From NCBI GenBank assembly GCA_001931905.2, contig MSJI02000800.1, positions 1 to 64,000 of the forward strand: a stretch of DNA of 64,000 nt, written 5' to 3'. The notes under the pieces are model-generated. The model searched no databases. It saw nothing but the letters and a program-made list of their open reading frames with translations, and was not told where the DNA came from. Positions 42,197-54,244 of this stretch are shown here, in pieces; position 1 is the stretch's first letter; the number at the start of each line of letters is the position of its first letter. The position numbers and the translations under genes are program-made. Source of the stretch: Cladosporium sp. IMV 00045. Its lineage: Eukaryota > Ascomycota > Dothideomycetes > Cladosporiales > Cladosporiaceae.

Positions 42197-42915
42197 TCTG
42201 CTTGACCGGACAGGCAGTGCTCAGTTTGACGCCTTGTTTGATGACTTAGGTTGAAGATGTACAGTACTACAGACGAATCAGAACAGGTACAGTACTTCGC
42301 CTCGTCTTGCTCGATTGGCTGACCGGTCGGGCAGTGCTGTGTGAGATGCGTCGTCACCGTTCGAGCCGTGCTTTGCTTCACATCGCCTCGTGAGGTATCT
42401 GACGGTCGGGCGCTGCTCAGTTTGACGCTTTGTTTGATGCCTTGTCTGACGCCTTGTCACGCTCATGCCGTGTAGTACTCGGTACAGACCAGGCGAGCTC
42501 GAGTGCTGTGCGTGAATTGGGAGGTTGCGAAACTTTTAATGGGGCTGTGCGAGAGTGATGTCTTGCAGTGTCAAGACAGAGAAAGATTCGTCTGCCTGAC
42601 GCTCAGCCTCACTTGTCGTTCCGCTTGAGCAGTGCTGTACTCGAGACGGGTCAGGTGAGCCCAAATGCTGCGCGAGGAATCCGGTAGTTGCAGGAGTTCT
42701 TAGTAGTGCTACTCCGTGGAATTGATCCCGCAGCGGAAAGGCAGGAAACCATTCCCCAGCCTGATGCTCAGTCTGACGTTTCATTCCGCTCGAGCCGTAC
42801 AGTATTCGGGACCAATGGGACCAAATGGAAGCTCAAATGCTGTGCTTCTAACCCGGTAATTGAGCGAGCTCGGCCTAGTGCATTTTCGCAAACGTGACAT
42901 CTTGCAGCGTAAACA
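42197..42915 (+). repeat. array of degenerate repeats, period about 170 bases
   Basis: Related pieces recur at intervals. TGCTCAGTTTGACGC followed by TTTGTTTGATG occurs near 42214 and 42412. A longer unit running from GATGCTCAG or GACGCTCAG through TTCCGCT.GAG, GTACTCG and AAATGCTG to CCGGTA.TTG occurs at about 42598-42690 and 42762-42862, with a trace at about 42473-42530. TCTTGCAG followed by an imperfect tail ends units near 42560 and 42900. No coding frame spans the array, and no transposon terminus is visible. Confidence 0.55.
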
Positions 42916-43193
42916 CAGGAAGCTTGAGTCTTGGAAACATGGTGATGGCGAAGAGGTGAAGTGCTGAGGTTGACATTGGGAGAAGCGAGATTCTTGGCAT
43001 GGACTGGCGGGACGTCTGAGCTCGTCTTGTTGACGTCCACCATACGTACACTCCATTTTCTTTGACAGTCGGCTCACTGATAGTAGACATTTTAAATATA
43101 AGTTTCTCGAAATTGTTGAATAAAGATCGTTTCATTCGTTTACAAAATTATCCACTTCCCATCGCGACGCGGTCAAAACCACAGACTAACCGT

Positions 43194-44249
43194 TTACAAC
43201 TTGCTAACCTCCAACACAGCCTTACCAAAGTTCTTACCCTCGAAAAGACCAACCAGACCCTGAGGAGCATTATCAATGCCCTCAGTAACATCCATCGCAG
43301 CCTTGAAAGAGCCCTCGCCGAGCCACTTCTGGACCTTCTGCTGGTGCTCAACAGCATAGCGGGGACCCATGTTGGCATCACCAACAATGAAACCGCGCAT
43401 GGTCAGACGCTTGGCGACGACCTGCATCAGGCTGCGGATGGGGTACTGGTCCTGGGGCTTGAGGTTGTACTGGGAGATCATGCCGCAGGCGACGATGCGG
43501 CCGAAGTCGTTCATGCACGCGATGGCGGCCTCGAGCTGCTCGCCGCCGACGTTCTCGTAGTAGATGTCGATGCCGTTGGGGGCGAGGCGCTTGAGAGCGT
43601 CGAGGGGCTTCTCCTTCTTGTAGTTGAAGCCGGAGTCGAAGTTGAGGTCCTTGGTGATGAAGTCGAGTTTGGCGTCGTCGCCGACGGAGCCGATGACGGT
43701 GAGACCCTCGTGCTTGGCGAGTTGGCCGACGAGCTGGCCGACGGGGCCGGCGGCGGAGGAGATGAAGATCGTCTCGCCCTTCTTTGGGGCGCCGATGTCG
43801 TAGAAGGAAGAGTAGGCGGTCAGACCGGGCATGCCGAGGGGGCCGAGGAAGTACTTGATGTCAAGGTTGTAGGGGTTCTTGATGACATTGGCGGAGTCGG
43901 CGACCTCCTTGGGAAGGGCGGCGTACTCGGCGGTGGGAGTCTGGAAGAGGCTGACGATCTGGTCGCCAGGGTTGAATTTGGGGTTGTCGCTCTTGAGGAC
44001 GGTGGCGATGCCGCCGTTGGTGATGGCGGAGTTCAGCTCAAAGGCCGGAGTGTAGGACTTGATGTGGCTGGGACGCATGCGGCCGCGCTGGTAGGGGTCG
44101 AAGGAGACATAGTGGATCTTGATGGTGATGCCGCCGGCGGGAGGGGCCTGCTCGGTGTCGAAGGTCTCCTCCTGGACGGCGATGTGCTCACCGGGAATGA
44201 TCTTCTCGGTGGGGTGGGCGAGGTACTTGAGAGTCTTGTTCTGGGCCAT
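43194..44249 (-). CDS. NADP-dependent MDR oxidoreductase (alkenal/prostaglandin reductase type)
   Basis: 351 codons from the ATG at 44249. This is a zinc-free medium-chain dehydrogenase/reductase. N-terminal residues such as IHYVSFDPYQRGRMR are the hallmark of the leukotriene B4 12-hydroxydehydrogenase / alkenal double-bond reductase group. GMPGLTAYSSFYDIG leads into the nucleotide-binding fold, and SSAAGPVGQLVGQLAK is the dinucleotide-binding motif. YYENVGGEQLEAA and RITMRGF-like RLTMRGFIVGD also match this group. The catalytic zinc ligands of classical alcohol dehydrogenases are absent. The likely reaction is NADPH-dependent reduction of alpha,beta-unsaturated aldehydes or ketones in the cytosol, a detoxifying role; the substrate is unknown. 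The frame is open upstream of 44249, but those residues are not conserved in the family. Confidence 0.88.
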   Translation of the reverse strand: MAQNKTLKYLAHPTEKIIPGEHIAVQEETFDTEQAPPAGGITIKIHYVSFDPYQRGRMRPSHIKSYTPAFELNSAITNGGIATVLKSDNPKFNPGDQIVSLFQTPTAEYAALPKEVADSANVIKNPYNLDIKYFLGPLGMPGLTAYSSFYDIGAPKKGETIFISSAAGPVGQLVGQLAKHEGLTVIGSVGDDAKLDFITKDLNFDSGFNYKKEKPLDALKRLAPNGIDIYYENVGGEQLEAAIACMNDFGRIVACGMISQYNLKPQDQYPIRSLMQVVAKRLTMRGFIVGDANMGPRYAVEHQQKVQKWLGEGSFKAAMDVTEGIDNAPQGLVGLFEGKNFGKAVLEVSKL

Positions 44250-45431
44250 GATGGGCAGATGTGAAGGAAGTGGGTATGTAGTGAAGTAGGTGGGGGGATT
44301 GCTGGTGTTAAAGGGTATAGAAAGTATGTAAGAGAGGAAAGTGTGAGAATGTGTGAGGATTGAGATGCTAGGAGGGGAGCAAGACTTATAATATGTACTG
44401 AATGGATACGTGCCTCGGTAGCAGGCAGAGTCAGGGGTTTGCTTGGTAATGGTGAATTGCAAGAGCAAAGGTCAATTGCGGTCAACGGAGCAATGCACGA
44501 GCGTGGACAGACCGAGATGGAGAGATCGATGTTCTTCTACCGACGTTCCAGAGGTGAGGGAAAATAGAGAGAGGGTCCTGAATTATGTCATGCAGACAAA
44601 ACAGTTCATCACTAGCTCGAGACATCTGCGAACCTCGGCCGATGCATTGTTAGGCGCGTAGAAAGTCTATGCGCCACGGCCGTAATGGAAGGATCAAGAT
44701 GAAAATATCATTAATGTATGCCGGGCCTGTTCAGAACATTCTGCGAAACAGAAAAGCCTTGCGCGTTGCTTAGTCAAGCAGAGAAGTGAGAGAAACATGC
44801 CGAGGTTGAATTGGATTGAAAGATGCGTTGCATAAGAAACAAGATGAATTATCCAAGATGGGCATTAATCAGAACGGACTTGTTCACTATACAGGTAGTG
44901 GCCCGGGAAGCATATCGCTACCGAGTTTTTAACGCGCTTGAGGAGTGACGTCCGAGAAGTATGCCTGATGCCTGAGGTTTGACAAGTCATCGAACTGTAT
45001 GACCGGGTCCAGTCGTCTCTGTTCATCAGGATGACTTCACTTACATCTCTTGCCACCGATTTATTGTAATATCTTCAAAAACAAAGAGTTATTCTTCGAG
45101 ACATTTTCTGTGGTAATTCTTACAAACATCAGACATCACCATCAGCATTCGCAGGTAGTATTTCGTCATACCCCAATGCCGCCATCGAGCTCCACGCGTC
45201 ACCAACAGCTCAAGCTCATCCGCATCCCACCAACATCCATCCAAATCCCCGTCTCTGCTTCAGCCCTACACGATCCAAATCCAAATATATCATCATTCAA
45301 ACTTCCTTCCCAATTCAGACACCCTGGGACAATACCACCCCGATCTAACTTATTTCCACCAACAGCGATTCCGGAACTAAAACAAAATAAAGAGAGAAAT
45401 AGCATACAGAATTCTAACAACAACCTCAACC
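44250..45431. other. intergenic, divergent promoters
   Basis: About 1.2 kb lies between the start codons of the oxidoreductase (minus) and the Maf-type gene (plus). It should hold both promoters. No gene is seen. An AT-rich, unstructured leader precedes 45432. Confidence 0.45.
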
Positions 45432-46226
45432 ATGACCGACGAGAAACTCCCCCTCAACCCCCCACCCTACACCGACGAACCCCTCCTCCCAACCCAACCA
45501 CCACCCAACAAAAGCGGCGGACCCCGCCCACCCTTCCCCCTCGACCTGCCCGCCCTTAACCTCATCCGCGGCAAGCGCGTAATCCTCGCCTCCGCCTCCC
45601 CTCGCCGTCGGCAACTGCTCGCGCAGATAGGCCTGACCGACCTCGAAATAATCCCCTCCACAGCGCCCGAAGACCAATCGCACGCCCTCCCGCCATTCGA
45701 ATACGTGCTCGCCACAGCGACCACGAAAGCGCACAACGTCTACAGCGCCACGATCGACGATCCCAAAGGCGAGCCCGCCCTCGTGCTCGCGGCCGACACG
45801 GTCGTGTGCACTTCGCTGGGCCAGATTCTGGAGAAACCGCGCAGCGAGCGCGAGCACGTCGCCACTCTGAAACAGCTGCGAGACGGGAACAATGGTTGGC
45901 ACAAAGTGTACACGGCGGTGGTGGCGATGGCGCCCTTGGAAAGCGCGGTCGACCCCGGCTACGCGCTGGAGCACCACGTGGAAGAGACGGCGGTGAAGTT
46001 CGATCAGAGCGTGACGGACGAGTTGATTCTGAGTTATGTGAGGACGAGGGAGGGGGCGGATAAGGCGGGGGGTTACGGCATACAGGGCGTGGGGAGTATT
46101 TTGGTCGAGAGGATTGAGGGCACGTTCGATAATGTTGTGGGGCTGCCGTTGAGGGCGACGTTGCAGTGTATTGAGGGCGTGGTGGTGGAGCCGGGGATGA
46201 GGGAAGAGGTGGAGGATGTTCTTTGA
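45432..46226 (+). CDS. Maf/HAM1-type nucleotide pyrophosphatase (Maf family)
   Basis: 264 codons. After a proline-rich N-terminal tail of about 40 residues, the Maf core begins with RVILASASPRRRQLLAQIG, the conserved entry motif. ALVLAADTVVCTSLG carries the catalytic aspartate region, followed by ILEKPRSEREH, GWHKVYTAVVAM and EGADKAGGYGIQGVG, all standard Maf positions. Maf proteins hydrolyse non-canonical or selected nucleoside triphosphates (dTTP, UTP and modified forms) to monophosphates, as housecleaning enzymes in the cytosol. The length is near the fungal norm. There is no intron. The proline-rich tail is probably disordered. Confidence 0.9.
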   Translation: MTDEKLPLNPPPYTDEPLLPTQPPPNKSGGPRPPFPLDLPALNLIRGKRVILASASPRRRQLLAQIGLTDLEIIPSTAPEDQSHALPPFEYVLATATTKAHNVYSATIDDPKGEPALVLAADTVVCTSLGQILEKPRSEREHVATLKQLRDGNNGWHKVYTAVVAMAPLESAVDPGYALEHHVEETAVKFDQSVTDELILSYVRTREGADKAGGYGIQGVGSILVERIEGTFDNVVGLPLRATLQCIEGVVVEPGMREEVEDVL

Positions 46227-47212
46227 GGGGGAATTGGAGGAGGGAAGAGGGAAGGGGAGGGATATTTTTGGGGGTGGGATAAAAGGCCTTTGTGACCCGA
46301 GAAAAGGGTGATATGTTAGCGACAGATTTCGTACAATATCAAACAAAAGAAGTACACTGCATACCTTGTGCAGCATTGAAAAAGAAGGATCAGTAGTGAG
46401 GACAATCTTGGAATACTCAAGAAGCATAGACATACATTCATGTATCTGGCGTGCATGTATCGAGATCCTCTGACTGGAGTTCAAACATTCAGGAAGGACT
46501 CCGAAACAAGAGAACGTCGTCAGAAGACAAGGAACCGAACAGCATTCGCGCAAAAGAACAACCAAGGCCCAAAGCACAATCGGAAAGAAAAGATCGAATT
46601 AGTACGACTTCTCACAGTCAATTCAAATACAGCACTTCAATCGAAGAAGGTAAACCTAAAGAAACAGAAACAATAATCAAAAGAAACGCACGCGCGCGCC
46701 CTGCCACCGCTCCCTTCCCTTATTTCCATCCATCCATCCAGGTCACAAATGGGTATCATTTCCAAACAACCGAAAAATCAAAAACAAGAATCAACAAGTT
46801 AAAGAGAACACTTCAAGCCGAAGAAAAAAAAAAGAGGGATTCAGAAAAAGAAGGACCAGGTCTGGTGATCAGGAACAAGAAAGGAAAAGGTATTTCGCTC
46901 GAAACTTCGCTCGCTCGCTCGCTTCGCAAGAGTAAACAGGTTCCGAGGCAAAAGGAAAAGAAAAATAAGTCCAGTTGGTTTGTTTTTTGTGTGTAGCGCG
47001 TGGTTCAAGTCATCGACAAAATAAGATGTGTATCCCGGTGGATAGAGAGAGGTTGTAAGATATGTATCCCGGCGGGTGGGTAGAGAGAGGTTGTTTCGGA
47101 AGATGTTCCGGATAAATGGGTGTAGAAAAGGTCAGTAAAGAGGGTCGGTATAGAAGGTGGGCAAAGAAGGTTGGTAAAATATGTGGATGTCAGAGTAGAA
47201 GACTTCTCATCA
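46227..47212. other. intergenic between convergent genes
   Basis: About 1 kb lies between the 3' ends of the Maf-type gene and the glutamine-rich coactivator gene. It is purine-rich on the plus strand (46440-46990), which matches a long 3' UTR of the latter, and contains the short simple repeats CATC (46726-46740) and CGCT (46908-46921). No gene is seen. Confidence 0.45.
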
Positions 47213-49818
47213 TCAAATGACGAAATCCATCTCCGGCCCATTAGCGTCAGCAGAAAAATCAATCTGCATATCTTCATCGCTCTGGCCGAGCCACAGACTG
47301 TCCCAAGAAGTGTTCGTGTCGTTCGACCAATCGAAGAGACCGTCGATAACAGCTGAAGGCACGGGTGCGTGTACGGGCTTGTCGGCGGCGGCGGCGTCTT
47401 TCTTCTCGTCCGCAGCAGCAGGCTTGTCCTTGTCTCTCTGCTCTTGTTGTTCGCTGTCCGAATTCTCTGCAGCACCGGCACCACCAGCACCCAAGCCGAG
47501 ATCGCCAACGGCGACGTTGAGCATGTCCGGGACGGCGGTGTCGCCGTTGCCGAAAGCGTCCCATTCGAGGTTGATGCGGAGGCGGTCGTTGATGCTGACG
47601 TCGCTGCTGCGGGAGCTCTGGCTGTCGGTTTCCGGGGTGGTTCCGGGGGAGCTCTGGATGCCTTCGACGGTTCCGTCTTCGGGGCGAAGGCCCCAGTCGT
47701 CGATCTGGCCGCCGGTCATGGTGTCGAAATTGAAGGGCTCGACGGTGGACAGGCCAGAGGCGATTGTGGAGCTGATGTCGGCCCAGAGTTGGTCTTCCTC
47801 TGAGAGAGCAGCGGTGTTGGAGTTGACGTCTGCGGCTGAGGTGGTTTCGTAACCCATCTTCTCAGCCAACGAGTCTTGCAGCGACTTGGTCTTGTCAGTA
47901 GCCGCGGCCTGCTTGTCACCGGCCTTAACGCCAGCAGCCTTGTTTCCTGAACCAGGAGTGGCAGGAGTAATAGCCTGACCAGCTGGAGTGCGAGCTTCGG
48001 TCTTGACAGCCGGGGTGAGTGACGGGTCGCGTTTCATAGCAGCAGCCTTCGGCGGCAGGAGACGAGCGCCAGGCTTCGGCTTGTCCGCGGCGGTCTTGCC
48101 TGGCAACGGCTTGCCTTCGAGATCCACGTCAAGACTCATAGCCGCGCTGTTCAACAAGAACTGCAGCGGGTCTTCGATTTCCGAGTGAACCGAATCGAAG
48201 TGAGCCTTGAGCTCTTCTTCCGTCTCGAAGCCCTCGATCGAAGCCTCGCAAGCGGCATCCTTGGTGCACTTCCAGCGCTTCTTGTCCCTCTCCTCGGCTT
48301 CACGAGCGAGCTGCGCCTTGCGAACTTGCTCTGGGCTGACGACCTTGGCGGCAGTGACACCAGGACTGGCGCCTGCAGGAGTGCCTGCCTGTCCAGCAGG
48401 AGTGGAGCCTGCGCTTTCCGGTTGACCAGTCTTGCGCCTCTTGTTGGGAGGGAACTTGAGCTTGTCGGGAGTAAGCTGCGTAGCACCAGACTCGTACTTG
48501 GGAATGCCATGTGGGCTGGCGACACCCACGCTCCAGTCGAACGACTTGTTGTCTGTTGGCGCTGGTGGGGGCTTCGAGCTGGAAGCCTTGCGTCCATGCT
48601 TAGAAGCAGTCTTCTCCATGCCCGGTGCTGGACCAGCTGGCTGCGAGGCCGTGGGCTGTTGCTGCGCTTGATTCTGCGCCTGCTGTGCGGCCTGCTGGTT
48701 GAGCTGTCCGCGTGCGCGAGCCTGGCTCATCGCCTGGAGGTAAGACTGAACCAAGTGTTGCATGTATTGTACCTGGCGCAGACTGAGCGAGAGATAGCCC
48801 TTGACACCGTTGGTCGAAGCATCCCAGTTGTGGAAGACCTGGATCTTCGCCTTCATGATGTCCTTGATGCGATTCTCATCGAACTCTGGCAAACGCAGCG
48901 CGGCGGTGAACGTCTTGTCGACTTGAGTGTACGCTCCATAGATCCTCTTTAGAATGGTGATGGTGTTCTCCGTCGCGGTGGCGTCCTGCTGGACTTGAGG
49001 ACCCTTGACTTGTGTTCGGTTGACCTCCTCCAACATTCTTTGAACAGTCTTGCGCAAATCGGCCTCGGTCTCATTCTGCTTCGACTCGGTCTGTTGAGGT
49101 GCCGCAGCAGCAACGGGCGCAGGAGGCATACCAGCCTGCACAGGGCGAGCGCCAGCATTTGCCTGGCGCAAGCTCTCGTACCTCCTCTTGAGCTGTTCGC
49201 GCTCTTGAGGACCCAGCTTGGCAAGCTGCTCTTGGGTGAGATTAGGCAGCTTCATGCCAGCAAGTGGCCCAGTGGGACGAGCCTTGTTAGGTTGAGCTGG
49301 GACAGCGGGCTGGCCATTAGGATTGGGAATTTCGACAACATCATCATTCGATGCTTGCGGCTGGTTCCGCTTTTGTCCAGCCTGCTGCTGAGCCTGCATC
49401 TGATCGTTGCCTTGCTGTCCGGGAGTGCGACTCGGTGGTCTCTGCTGATTGATCGGCTGGTTCTGCGCGAGCTGGTTCTGCAGCTGTGCCTGCTTCAAAG
49501 CCTGGTTCTGGGATGCCATCGATCTGAGACGGCTCTGCTCGATGACTTTTCTGATTTGATCATCAGACATCGAGGCACCTTGAGGGACCTTCTGTCTGAA
49601 CATGGCGATTTCCTGTGGTCCGATGGGGTTCTGAGGCGTCATGCGCATCTGGTTCATAGCTGGGTTCATTTGAAGACCTGCCTGACCCTGCTGCATTTGG
49701 GCATTAGGCTGCATTTGAGCAGTGGGTGCACCGCCTTGGTTGGAGTTCTGCATCATGGCCATAGGGGTGGGGTTGTTCCCATTGAGCTGCGCTCCTTGAT
49801 TGTTATTCTGACCCTGCA

Positions 49819-49855
<37 letters not shown>

Positions 49856-52122
49856 ACGTGTTGCAATAATCATTCTGACGCCAGCTTCCAGCTCCGTTGG
49901 ATTGTCGTGGAACCACTTGGTGATCATGGCCGAGAATCGTTGAATGATATTAGGCGGCAAAGACGCCTGGTTCTGCTCGATGTGAAGCTTCAATTGACCC
50001 CAAATGCGAACCTGAGGAGGTACATTCAGCCCCAGCGAGGAAGCGGCTTGAGGAGGGAATGGTCGCGAAAGCATCGCTTGGGTCTTCATAGCTGGAGGCA
50101 TGCGGTCCATCATATTCGGCGGGAGCTGCGGTTGCTGCTGCATTTGCCCTTGACCCTGCTGTTGGTGCTGCTGGGCATGTTGTTGTTGCTGTTGATGCTG
50201 CTGAGGATGTTGCTGCTGCGGATGTTGCTGTTGCTGCTGTTGGTGTTGTTGCTGCTGCTGCATCCGAGCCTGCAATTGAGCCGGGTCCATGCCCTGAGGC
50301 ACTTGCGATTGTCCCTGCGACATCATCGCCTGCTGCATGTTGATGTCCGGCATACCGTTGGGCATGCCGTTCATGCCGCCTTGATTTCCCATCTGCTGGT
50401 TGCCCATCTGGGCATTGGGCTGGTTCCTGCGGGCCTGCGCCAGTGCCCACTGCTTGATAAGGGCTGGTAGCTCCTCCGGGCTCGTCTGGGCGATATTTCG
50501 CATTTTGTCAATCACCGGGGGAGGCATAGTGCGGATGATGTTGAGAGCTTGCGGGTTGTCGAAGACGGGGTGGTGTGGCAAACCGGCCAAAGGCCCTTGC
50601 ATCATGTTAACACCGGAATTGTTGCGGTTGATCATACTCTGATGGTGTTGCATCAAGGCGTTGGGTCCATTCCCAGGTGTTTGGCCGTGCTGGTTTGGCT
50701 GCTGCATGTTCGGCGCTCTGTTAGGTTGTGAGGGCGTGTTTGGGGTCTGACTGCCTGGCGGTTGCATGGGCCTGTTCAGCATAGGCATGGCCGGGCTTCC
50801 TCCTGCAGCGCCGTTGAGCGCGTTCTGAGTGCCCATGCCTTGTCCGTGCATCTGAGCCTGCTGCATGGCTTGATTCCTCGCAGCGTTGTTGCGCATTTGC
50901 TCTTGACGCTGCTTCTCCCTCTGCAAGAGAACCATCTGCATTTGCTGTTGCTGCGTCATGCTGTTCGGCATCTGGTTACCGCCTTGCCCGTTGCCATTAC
51001 CCAGCATCGCAGGGTTGATGTTGCCCGCCTGAGCATTTTGCTGATTCATAGGAGTTTTGAATTGAGCGTTGGGATTGTTGCTTGCTGGTACAACCTGTTC
51101 ACCAGACTCCTGAAGCTTGAGAGCGTTGGCCTGCTGACCCATGATAGCTGTGAAATCGAAAGAGTTGCCTTGCTGAGATCCAGCCTGAGCCATGCTGGCG
51201 CCGCCAGCATTGCCCATCATGTTCTGCGGTACCTGACCGCCGTTGGCCTGGGCTGCTTTCCGGGCCATGAGCTCATTTCTCGCTTGCCTGAAGACATAGT
51301 TAATAAGTGGATCCTTCTTCGCCGCAGACGCTTGCTGACGATCTTGCTCCGACATGCTTCGCATGATATTGTTGCGCAAACCCGCTTTCTTGTCGTCAGG
51401 TATCGAGGCCATGATCTTAGCAGCGACCTCTTGCAATTCCTGCGGTTGAAACTGGGGAGCCATTTGCGGATTCGGGGTGTTGTTCATGTGCTGAGGTTGA
51501 TGTGAATTCTGAGACATGGAAGGCTGCATCCCAGGAGCGCCCATCTGGTTCATGTTGTTGAGCATTTGCTGCTGTTGCATATTGCCCATGTTCGGTGGTT
51601 GCTGGCCTCGCTGGGCCATCTGTGCGCCATTCGGGTTGACCGTGCCGTCGCCTTGCATTTGACCGTTACCCATTTGTGCGACGTTACCGTTCATGACGCC
51701 GCCCATGTTTTGGCTGCGCTTAGCTGAGATTTCGGCCATTTTCCTCCTCATGGCCTGGGTGTAGAGATCCGAGTTCGGCGCGCGAGTGATGGTCTCGTTT
51801 TCGAACTGCATGGCTGTGCGAAGGCACTTGCCCATGTCTGGCTCGAGGAAGCGAAGCAGGGAGAATCTGGATAGAAAGTGTTAGTGAGTGTGCGGAAGCG
51901 CTCATATGCACGGCCGTGTACTGACAATTGCATGATCATGGCAGATCTGGAGCCCAAGTTGAACGTGGACTGCCACTGGCCTGCGAACTTGGGCAGTTCG
52001 TTCTGCAGGTTGGCCATGACCTGTGGATGCGGTTGCTGGGCGGCATTGCCTTGCTGTGGTCTCTGCATGCCGTTGGGCTGGCCCTGGGGCATGCCGTTGC
52101 CCATCATGTTCATTTGCGCCAT
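47213..52122 (-). CDS. large Gln-rich transcriptional coactivator, Med15-like candidate
   Basis: Exons 51926-52122 and 47213-51866 (59-base intron, branch ACTAAC) join to 1,616 codons. The protein is dominated by Gln, Asn, Met and Pro, with a run of 12 Gln. Ordered islands: ELPKFAGQWQSTFNLGSRSA plus FSLLRFLEPDMGKC at the N-terminus; a helix-rich segment LQEVAAKIMASIPDDKKAGL (about residue 215); a middle coiled region KTVQRMLEEVNRTQ; and a CX4CX(n)H-like piece, CTKDAACEASIEGF...HFDSVH, near the C-terminus. The C-terminal third is acidic. This layout suits a nuclear coactivator such as the Mediator tail subunit Med15/Gal11 of filamentous fungi, which contacts activators. The sequence is too biased for certainty, and other Gln-rich regulators are possible. 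The start is the ATG giving MAQMNMMGNG. Confidence 0.6.
49820..49852 (-). repeat. CAG repeat coding for polyglutamine
   Basis: Eleven perfect CTG units on the plus strand read as CAG on the coding strand. With the adjoining CAA they give 12 Gln in the coactivator. It is likely length-variable between strains. Confidence 0.9.
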
Positions 52123-54244
52123 GGTATTTCGCTCTCAAGTAGGGTGCGCGTGCACGCTTCCGGCTGAAAGTGTGTCCTCCCGAAGGCCTAGCGGCAGCGC
52201 CCTGTGTGTGTTGCTCGAAGTCGTGGTGGTGTCACGCATGCATGGACAGGGCTGTGCATGCAATGTGTTGCGCTATTTGTAGGGTGCAGTTTGAGAATAG
52301 CGCTGGAGTCGGGGAAAAGCGTTTTCCAAGTCGCAAGAGCAAGAGGTGAGAAGGTGAGAGTCTCTGCGAAAGGGTGGTGAGGAAGTAGGCCAGAGAGTTG
52401 GCGTGGGCGCACAAGTAGCGGATGGCGACAGCGTCGGCGGCGGCGGCGGCGGCGGCGGCAGCAGACAAAGCTGGTGCTCGTGCGCTTCAGGCTGAGTAGA
52501 CGAGGTGAGCGGAGGTGTGACGGTGGGTGAGAGGAAGCGGCTATGTGCGTATGCGCGCGCAATGTAGCGGATAGCGAAGAACAATAAGTGTCGTCGTGGT
52601 CGTGAGGATGGGAGCCGAGCGTCGGTGAAGATACAAGATAGTGGAAGAGAGAGGGTGGCGGTGTTGGAGTGGATGAGTGTGTGAGTGTGGCTTGTATGGA
52701 TGAGAGGGTCGAGTCGAGTTGCAACAATAGCAACGGTAGAGAGTAGTGACAAGACAAGAGTAATAGCAAGTAGTTGGTGAGTGTCGAGAGCAAGAGTCAA
52801 GAGTAAGAGTAGGTGTAGATCACACGCAGGCAGCGCGCGCTAAGCGGGTTGGTAAGGCTCGAGCGAGAGGCCAGAGGCGGTTTGGCAGTTTAAGCGGAGG
52901 AGGAGGAGGGCGGTGGATTTGATGGATGGATGGGTGGATGGATGGATGGATTGGATGATGGTGGGTGGGGGATCACACTCTAAACTCTGCCTGCTCTGCC
53001 CTGCGATTTTGCCTGGCTCTCAGCTGGTCTGTGAGGGAAGGCCGCCTACTTCACCAGATAGGCTGTGTCGTGTCACCTGTTTATAAAGGAAGAGAAGAAT
53101 TGCGGTATAGCAGTCGAGTATGGCTGAGACTCATGCGTTCTTCTGGCGATGCTGCCGCTGAACAATCGTCGTCTGTGTTGCTGTGCAGGCGAAACCACCG
53201 GCTCGCTCCCAAGCGGAGGGTTCAAGCCTGGTAGATGCGCGTGCTCACCCGGTCAAGTGTCATATGCTGTTTGATGAGACACGGATGAATGCATTGATCG
53301 ATCGAGGTGGAAGTGACTGCTTTGCGACTATCTCTCACTTCACAAAACTTATACAGTATTATTGTATTGAAGTTCATTCACCATAATGAATGCACCACAG
53401 CTGAAGATTATTCAGACCCAGGTCAGGCATTAATTCACGTTCCCAGGCGCTTAAGCGGTGCACATCCAGTCTGCCAGTCTCACAGGTCGCACTAAGCATC
53501 CCTAGGCAGGAAATTAGCGGAGACCGAGAGGGAGGGCACGCATGTAGGAGAAGTCTCCGGTTCATGCCACGTCGTGAATGCCAGCCCGACGAGTCGTCAG
53601 TCAGGCGAGAGACGTCTTGTTGATATAAGACAAGCCTGCTATGCTCATCGCTCAGCCTAGCTAAGGAATCTACAAAAAACCAAATCGCCCCTGAATCGAC
53701 GAGTACTGTTCCCTTCTTCCCCTCACTACTCCTGATACCCACGAGATGCAGTCGTGAAGGAAGCACGGCAAGGCGAGGCAGGGTATAATTCGCGTTGGAT
53801 CGCCCGCCCGTCACCGCCGATCCTTACAAGCTTCCCACACGCATCAAGCTTCGCTTTCCCCAGGGTTCCAGGTTCAGAGAGGGAGTTACAGCCAATCAGA
53901 ATTGAGATCCACTATAAATTTATCGAGCTGGACATCATAAGGGAATGGTGTTCATGGCGCCGCAGCATATACATCATAAAATCATGAAGATTGTTATGAG
54001 TGATGCATCAGTGTCATACCTGATCAACGCTTTTGCTTTTGTGATCTCGAGTACACACATCGAAGTCGAGAGCACTATACTAAGGGATGATGAGGCTGGT
54101 GAGACATAAATCGAGAGCAATCTCACTTTCCTAGAAGGTCTAGCAAAAAGAATACCAGTAACCTCACTTTCTCCTCTCTGCAATCCTCCATATAAGCCAG
54201 ACTCGACAAGATCATCCATCCCATCTCCCCGACCCAGATCTTGC
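52123..54244. other. long 5' region of the coactivator, no gene
   Basis: 2.1 kb holds the coactivator promoter and leader and reaches the 3' end of the permease. It contains simple repeats: eight CGG units at 52435-52458 and imperfect GGAT units at 52921-52950. No protein family is recognisable in the short frames. Confidence 0.5.
52435..52458 (+). repeat. CGG microsatellite
   Basis: Eight perfect CGG units lie in the upstream region of the coactivator gene. Confidence 0.9.

Noticed and set aside
43062..44264. A 400-codon open frame on the plus strand
   Set aside because: It lies opposite the MDR oxidoreductase, whose family motifs are clear. The frame is kept open by strong codon bias on the other strand.
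48995..50470. A 491-codon leucine-rich open frame on the plus strand
   Set aside because: It is the reverse complement of the Gln-rich coactivator; CAG codons read backwards give Leu. It has no family motif, and the minus-strand gene is spliced and motif-bearing.
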